From contig DASXYU010000055.1 in the NCBI GenBank assembly GCA_036502295.1, positions 1 through 18,634 on the forward strand: a DNA stretch of 18,634 nt, in the 5' to 3' direction. The notes beneath the pieces were generated by a model. It was not told the origin of the DNA. It did no database searches and saw nothing but the letters and a program-made list of their open reading frames with translations. The DNA comes from DASXYU01 sp036502295 (GTDB lineage Bacteria > Actinomycetota > Actinomycetes > Mycobacteriales > Jatrophihabitantaceae). Of the stretch, positions 14,898-18,634 are shown piece by piece. The translations under genes were made by a program, and so were the position numbers. Within the stretch, counting starts at the first letter, position 1. The number at the start of each line of letters is the position of its first letter.

Positions 14898-16418
14898 CTA
14901 GACCCCCATCTTGTTGATGAGCGTGTCGAGCATGTCGTCGAGGGTCGAGATGACGCGCGAGCTCGCCTGGTAGGAGCGCTGGTAGGTCAGCAGGTTGCTG
15001 ATTTCCTCGTCCGTACTCACGCCGGACGCCGCGGTACGAAGCTGATCGACGGCGGTGGTCACGGAGGTCTGAGTCGCCTGCGCCTGCGTGGCGAGCTTGC
15101 TCGCCTGGCCGATGTTGCCGACCAGCGACTGGTACTCCTTGTCCGGCGAGGTGGCAGTCGTGCCGAGCATGGATGCGGCCATCGCATTGCCACCGTCGAG
15201 GTTGATACCGACGGCAGGAGAGGACGGATCTGACGGATCGGACGGCGAGGTCGGGTCGATTGATGATGCAGCGATGTTGGCGTCGGTGAAGCCCGAGGCC
15301 ACCGTGATGTTCGCGGCGGTGAAGGTGGAGGAGCCGTCGGAGGTCGCGAACATCGCGACGCCGGCGTTGCCGTTGAGGTCCCAGCCGGCTGCCTGCTGGT
15401 TGTTCATCGACGCCGCGAGCTTCTGCGCGACCGTGTCGAGCTGCGCCTTGTAGGCGGGAATGCCGGTCGCCGTTGACGTGAGCATCGTGTAGAAGGACGA
15501 CATCTCGCCACCGGTGGGGACCACGGCAGTCGCGGTCGGAGCCGGGGTCGTCGACACGATCGGGGGAACAGCCGACGGCACGCCGCCGCTGACCGTGAGC
15601 GCGTACGTCGCCGGCGTCGACGGGTCGCCGTTGTCGACGTTGATCTGGTTCGCGCCGCCACCGACGTGGTAGGTCCACGACACCAGCGGCTGCGTGTTCG
15701 GCGCGGTGCCGATGGCGACACTCACGGTGCCGTCCTGGTTGAAGGTCGGCTTCGCGTCGACCTGCGTCGCAAGGCTGCCGAGGATGACGTCACGCTGGTC
15801 CAGGAGCTGATTGACGCTCTGGCCGGCGCCGACGCCGATGGCGATCTGCTTGTTCAGGGTGTTGAGCTGGACCGCCTCGGCGTTGACGTCGGTGACGGTG
15901 TTGTTCAAGGACTGGGCGGTGCTGGCCGAGACGTCGTCGAGCGACTGGCTCATCGCGTTGAGCGTGCTCACCACGGTGGCAGCGGCGCCCAGGACGACGG
16001 AGCGGGGCGCGTCGCTGCCCGCGTCGCTCGTGAGTGGGCTGAAGGTCTTCCAGAAGTCGTTGAGCTGCTCGGTGAGGCCGGTGTCGCTCGGCTCCGGGAA
16101 GACGTTCTCGACCTGTGACATGACGGTCTGGTTGGTGTCGGCGATCGCCTGGCGACCGTGTTCGGTCCGCGACCGGCTGTCCACCACCGGGTCGTTGAGA
16201 CGGGCGGTCGAGGCGATGCCGACGCCACCGAGACCGCTCGGGTTGACGTAGGTGATCGGCACGCCGGGGACGCCGTCGAGCGAGACCTGCTGGGCAGATT
16301 GACGGGTGTAGCCAGGGGTGTCGACGTTGTCGATGTTCTGCGAGACGACCTGTAGCCCGTAACTCGCGGCGGTCAGGCCGGTGCCGGCCTGAACGATCCC
16401 ACCGAATGTGGATCCCAC
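14898..16418 (-). CDS. flgK: Flagellar hook-associated protein FlgK
   Basis: FlgK (HAP1) forms the ring joining the hook to FlgL. The start is set at GTG 16418, which has an ideal AAGGAGG site (16424-16430, 5-nt spacing) and gives 506 residues. The open frame continues to 16619 but that part is the flgN gene read in another frame. The N-terminus has the rod/hook-family pattern GLTAASYGLQVVSQNIDNVD then TPGYTRQ, and the C-terminus has LLTYQRSYQASSRVISTLDD. The middle is variable, with a Pro/Thr-rich stretch and a DPTSPSDPSDPSSP repeat at 388-401. The ribosome site overlaps the flgN stop, suggesting coupling to its own chaperone gene. Confidence 0.95.
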   Translation of the reverse strand: MGSTFGGIVQAGTGLTAASYGLQVVSQNIDNVDTPGYTRQSAQQVSLDGVPGVPITYVNPSGLGGVGIASTARLNDPVVDSRSRTEHGRQAIADTNQTVMSQVENVFPEPSDTGLTEQLNDFWKTFSPLTSDAGSDAPRSVVLGAAATVVSTLNAMSQSLDDVSASTAQSLNNTVTDVNAEAVQLNTLNKQIAIGVGAGQSVNQLLDQRDVILGSLATQVDAKPTFNQDGTVSVAIGTAPNTQPLVSWTYHVGGGANQINVDNGDPSTPATYALTVSGGVPSAVPPIVSTTPAPTATAVVPTGGEMSSFYTMLTSTATGIPAYKAQLDTVAQKLAASMNNQQAAGWDLNGNAGVAMFATSDGSSTFTAANITVASGFTDANIAASSIDPTSPSDPSDPSSPAVGINLDGGNAMAASMLGTTATSPDKEYQSLVGNIGQASKLATQAQATQTSVTTAVDQLRTAASGVSTDEEISNLLTYQRSYQASSRVISTLDDMLDTLINKMGV

Positions 16419-16428
16419 AAGGGCCTCC

Positions 16429-16938
16429 TTATGCCTGTTCGTCGAGGAAGAGTGATCCGAAGTCGCGCTCGACCTCGGCGCCGCTCGCGCTGTAGGTCGA
16501 GACCGACTGGGTGAGGACGTCGAGCGTCTCGCGGATCGCGTTGGCGCCGGCATTGAGCAGGACGCGAACGTTGTGCCCGGCGGCCTGCACCTCGGTGACG
16601 AGCGAACGCAGCGCGACACGGTGCTCGGTGAGGACGAGGCCCCACGGCTCGGGCGCCACCTCTGCGAGCTGTGCCAAGGTGGCTTCGGCGGGTAGGCCGA
16701 GTTCCACGAGGATTCGTTCCATCTCAGCTGCGCGAAGCACCTCGCTCATCCGCATGCGGCGGATCGCCTCCGACACTTCAGCATCTGCCTTCGCCAGCCA
16801 ACGGGTCTCCCCCGCCTGCAGCAGCAGTTGTTCCTGAACGAGCTTGAACTGCAATAGCTCGAGGGACTCGCGCTCATTCCAGAGCAGCGAGACAACTGCC
16901 GAAAAGGTCTCGGCAAGCTCGGCGTCGAAGTCGGTCAC
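16429..16938 (-). CDS. flgN: FlgN-type flagellar export chaperone
   Basis: FlgN is the cytoplasmic chaperone that delivers FlgK and FlgL to the export gate. The protein is helical throughout, with an N-terminal WNERESLELLQFKLVQEQLL segment and a long charged helix around AEVSEAIRRMRMSEVLRAAE. It sits immediately before flgK, where FlgN genes usually lie; the family is poorly conserved, so position carries much weight. Two in-frame starts exist. GTG 16938 (169 residues) has GGGAG with 6-nt spacing and is preferred. ATG 16959 (176 residues) has no ribosome site but would sit at the 5' end of the transcript from the promoter at 16967-16993. Confidence 0.82.
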   Translation of the reverse strand: MTDFDAELAETFSAVVSLLWNERESLELLQFKLVQEQLLLQAGETRWLAKADAEVSEAIRRMRMSEVLRAAEMERILVELGLPAEATLAQLAEVAPEPWGLVLTEHRVALRSLVTEVQAAGHNVRVLLNAGANAIRETLDVLTQSVSTYSASGAEVERDFGSLFLDEQA

Positions 16939-16966
16939 TGTGCTCTCCCGCAAACTCATGCAGTTC

Positions 16967-16993
16967 TATTCGGCAGCCCCGGGGGGTGCTTGA
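16967..16993 (-). promoter_or_regulatory. Sigma-28-type promoter of the flgN-flgK-flgL-fliW operon
   Basis: On the minus strand TCAA (16993-16990), exactly 15 nt of spacer, then GCCGAATA (16974-16967) resemble the FliA/SigD consensus TAAA-N15-GCCGATAA. The same -35 and spacer length occur before flagellin. Transcription would begin near 16960, right at the flgN start. Hook-associated genes are classic late flagellar genes, so sigma-28 control fits. Confidence 0.6.
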
Positions 16994-17464
16994 GGATCGG
17001 ACTGTCGTCTATTCACGCGGCAGGATCCGGGGCCGCCACCTCACGACCGAGGAATCCGCAGGTAAACAAACAGGAAAGTTACTGTCCAGTAATGTCCCGT
17101 TTTGCCGAACTTTTTGTCCGGTTATCGGCAGGTATAGGTGCCGGTGTGACAGTACTTTTTTCCTGACCTGGATCTAACACCTTGCGGAATCGTTTGCGGC
17201 TCTGCCAGTCTCTCCTCACGCGGAACTCACACCGCGGCACACACGAACCTCACATTCGTGTGGTGCGGGGGAAATAGGGCTCAAGGCCGCGCGCAGAGGC
17301 GCAGCCACCCAGCCCGGTACGAAATGAGCAAGGTCGCTCAGCACGTCACTTCAATAAGGCGGAACTCACAAACCGTCCTCACCGAAGTGACTGCACATCG
17401 CAAGATCCTGCGGGGGATCGATAACCGACACCGGGTGCGCCCGGATCCTCTACCCCCCAGGAGG
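16994..17464. promoter_or_regulatory. Long regulatory region between flgN and the sigma factor gene
   Basis: No credible gene is seen in this stretch, whose centre (about 17060-17180) is AT-rich for this genome. It contains a TTACTG-TC-CAGTAA dyad (17079-17092); a minus-strand GCCGATAA (17122-17129) lacking a good -35 box and flanked by TGCCGA/TCGGCA arms (17103-17108, 17125-17130); a bulged hairpin (17237-17266); and a GCGGAACTCACA direct repeat (17220-17231, 17359-17370). It ends with AGGAGG (17459-17464), the ribosome site of the sigma gene. It probably holds the sigma gene promoter and a long leader; none of the parts is assigned with certainty. Confidence 0.45.
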
Positions 17465-17469
17465 ACGTC

Positions 17470-18414
17470 ATGACCGCAGCTGCTGCCACGGCCAAGACTT
17501 CACGCACGACCGCCAAGACCGCTGCCACGATCGTCGATGCTGACGCCGTTGCCACCAAGACTTCTTTCACTGTGCCCAGCGTCGACGAACTCGTCCGCGA
17601 GCACCTCCCCCTGGTCGGTCACCTCGTCCGCGAGCTGCTGAACCGCCTTCCCGCTCACGTCAACCGTGACGACCTCACGTCAGCGGGTATGTACGCGCTG
17701 GTCACCAGTGCCAAGGGCTTCGACGCCTCGCGGGGCGTCCCCTTCGGTCGCTTCGCCGCCATCCGCATCCGTGGCGCCCTCACCGATGAGCTGCGCACGA
17801 TGGACTGGGCCAGCCGCGCCGTCCGCGGCAAGGCCCGTGAGATCGACGCCACCCGCAACGAGCTCGCCGCCGCCCTCGGGCGCACTCCCCGCAAGGACGA
17901 GATCGCCTCGACGATGGGCGTCAGCGTCTCTGACCTCGATGCCGTCGATGCAGATGTGCAGCGTGCCGCCGTCCTCTCCATTCAGGGCCTCACTGAGAAC
18001 GACGGTGCTGACCTCCTGCCGACGACTGACGCCGGCCCCGAGGGCCTGCTGCTGCGCCGAGAGCAGATCGGCCTGCTGCACGACGGCATCGCCGAACTCC
18101 CCGACCGCCTGCGCACCGTTGTCGAGCAGTACTTCTTCGAGCAGCGCAAGATGATCGACATCGCCGAGGACCTCGGCGTCACGGAGTCGCGGGTCTCGCA
18201 GCTTCGCTCCGAGGCGCTGGCGATGCTCCGCGACGGCCTGCGTGCCCAGGACGACGAGTTCGTGGCCCAGGACGAGGTGAGTTCGCGCAAGCGCAAGAAC
18301 GCCCGTGAGGCCTACAGCGCTGCGATCGCCGCTCGCTCCACCCTTGCCGGCCGTCTCGAGGCGACCACGCTGCTCGGCGAGGCGCGCACCTCGCAGGTCC
18401 GCAAGGCGATTTGA
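17470..18414 (+). CDS. fliA: FliA/WhiG-family RNA polymerase sigma factor
   Basis: Sigma-28-type factors direct RNA polymerase to late flagellar promoters. In this 314-residue protein, region 2 covers about 39-116 and includes DLTSAGMYALVTSAKGFD and RFAAIRIRGALTDELRTMDW, the FliA/WhiG hallmark with DELRxxDWxxR. Region 3 is about 117-170 and region 4 about 200-256, with its helix-turn-helix at KMIDIAEDLGVTESRVSQLR (227-246). It is longer than typical FliA (about 240) because of an Ala/Thr/Lys-rich N-terminal extension of about 35 residues and a basic C-terminal tail of about 55. The ATG has AGGAGG at 5-nt spacing. No anti-sigma FlgM gene is adjacent. Flagellar context favours FliA over sporulation WhiG. 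Confidence 0.9.
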   Translation: MTAAAATAKTSRTTAKTAATIVDADAVATKTSFTVPSVDELVREHLPLVGHLVRELLNRLPAHVNRDDLTSAGMYALVTSAKGFDASRGVPFGRFAAIRIRGALTDELRTMDWASRAVRGKAREIDATRNELAAALGRTPRKDEIASTMGVSVSDLDAVDADVQRAAVLSIQGLTENDGADLLPTTDAGPEGLLLRREQIGLLHDGIAELPDRLRTVVEQYFFEQRKMIDIAEDLGVTESRVSQLRSEALAMLRDGLRAQDDEFVAQDEVSSRKRKNAREAYSAAIAARSTLAGRLEATTLLGEARTSQVRKAI

Positions 18415-18429
18415 GGCCCGACCAATAGC

Positions 18430-18456
18430 TCAAGTCGTGTCGGCCCCCGCCGATAT
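18430..18456 (+). promoter_or_regulatory. Sigma-28-type promoter of flagellin
   Basis: TCAA (18430-18433), exactly 15 nt, then GCCGATAT (18449-18456). The -10 box is identical to the Bacillus SigD form and differs from GCCGATAA at one base. It lies 67 bp before the flagellin ATG and just after the gene of the FliA-like factor. Transcription should start near 18462-18464. Confidence 0.75.
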
Positions 18457-18461
18457 GACAT

Positions 18462-18517
18462 CTGAAGACCTACGGATGGGTCTTCAGGCAGCCCCGTGAA
18501 TGACTCTGTTTGGGAGG
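18462..18517 (+). promoter_or_regulatory. Flagellin mRNA leader with two candidate CsrA-binding sites
   Basis: CTGAAGACC (18462-18470) and GGTCTTCAG (18479-18487) form a perfect 9-bp stem. The loop TACGGATG presents ACGGAU, which matches the ANGGAN loop preferred by CsrA. A second GGA (18513-18515) lies within the Shine-Dalgarno GGGAGG (18512-18517), six bases before the ATG. CsrA binding both would block ribosome entry, as known for Bacillus hag. Binding is inferred; the structure and motifs are seen. Confidence 0.65.
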
Positions 18518-18523
18518 CAGACA

Positions 18524-18634
18524 ATGAGTCTTCGTATCAACACCAACGTTTCTGCGCTTAACGCGTACAACAACCTGTCCAAGAACCAGGACGATCTCAA
18601 CTCCGCGTTCGAGAAGTTGAGCTCCGGTCTTCGG
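18524..18634 (+). CDS. fliC: Flagellin (5' part, cut by window edge)
   Basis: The first 37 codons are present and run off the end of the window. The product begins MSLRINTNVSALNAYNNL and continues to EKLSSGLR, the conserved N-terminal D0/D1 helix of flagellin that stacks in the filament core and carries the export signal. The start at 18524 is chosen because MSLRINTN is the family N-terminus and GGGAGG lies 6 nt upstream; an in-frame ATG at 18500 is a less likely alternative. It is preceded by a sigma-28-type promoter and a CsrA-type leader, consistent with a late, tightly limited flagellar gene. Confidence 0.95.
   Translation, partial: MSLRINTNVSALNAYNNLSKNQDDLNSAFEKLSSGLR

Noticed and set aside
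16419..16619. N-terminal extension of flgK
   Set aside because: The 67 extra residues are flgN read in another frame, and the GTG at 16418 has an ideal ribosome site.
17122..17129. Minus-strand GCCGATAA as a second sigma-28 promoter for flgN
   Set aside because: The -10 is perfect, but the -35 position reads CACA and it is about 160 nt further from flgN than the better TCAA-N15-GCCGAATA site. Kept only as a note in the regulatory region.

Overview
The window comes from the chromosome of a flagellated, high-GC actinobacterium. The GC-rich codon use, frequent GTG/TTG starts, a DUF3151 gene (a family essentially confined to Actinobacteria), actinobacterial-style PurA/PurB/PurD/Fba proteins and -10-like TANNNT boxes placed directly before start codons all point that way. 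Genus cannot be told from the sequence alone. No rRNA, CRISPR array, transposase or integrase is visible.

Layout. (1) 1-265: a short left flank, then tRNA-Ser(GCT) on the minus strand followed by its terminator hairpin. (2) 251-5128: a membrane protein with a phosphatidylglycerol-lysyltransferase-like domain (minus), whose 3' end overlaps the tRNA; a divergent DHA2-type MFS exporter (plus); an Ohr peroxidase (minus); and a siderophore-interacting FAD protein (plus). (3) 5121-5274: a composite palindrome that supplies the stop codons of two convergent genes. (4) 5267-10532, minus strand: purA, a tetR-type regulator, purD, purB and a GNAT acetyltransferase; purD-purB-GNAT are tightly spaced. 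(5) 10651-12420, plus strand: csrA, class II fructose-bisphosphate aldolase (fba) and a DUF3151 gene overlapping fba by 4 nt. (6) 11914-13437, minus strand: a DUF559 nuclease-like gene that has lost its natural stop and reads through a REP-like palindrome. (7) 13550-16938, minus strand: the late flagellar operon flgN-flgK-flgL-fliW. (8) 16960-17469: a 510-nt regulatory region. (9) 17470-18634, plus strand: a FliA/WhiG-family sigma factor, then the flagellin gene, cut by the window edge.

The most interesting theme is flagellar regulation. The window holds the sigma factor, the translational repressor CsrA, its protein antagonist FliW, the hook-filament junction genes and the start of flagellin. 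Two sites with the form TCAA-N15-GCCGA(A/T)A(A/T) lie in front of flgN and flagellin, consistent with sigma-28-type control by the FliA-like factor encoded between them. The inferred flagellin mRNA would begin with a 9-bp hairpin that presents ACGGAU in its loop, followed by a GGA inside the Shine-Dalgarno sequence. That is the layout expected of a CsrA-repressed flagellin leader. csrA itself lies about 2.7 kb from fliW in the opposite orientation, next to fba, whose own leader can fold to hide its Shine-Dalgarno sequence.

A second theme is intergenic palindromes. Three loci carry elements sharing the CGAGTGG end motif (8442-8511, 12426-12483, 13474-13530). A fourth, unrelated composite (5121-5274) is built from two 57-nt palindromic units inside perfect 28-bp inverted arms. 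They lie at gene ends, and one appears to have altered the coding end of its neighbour.
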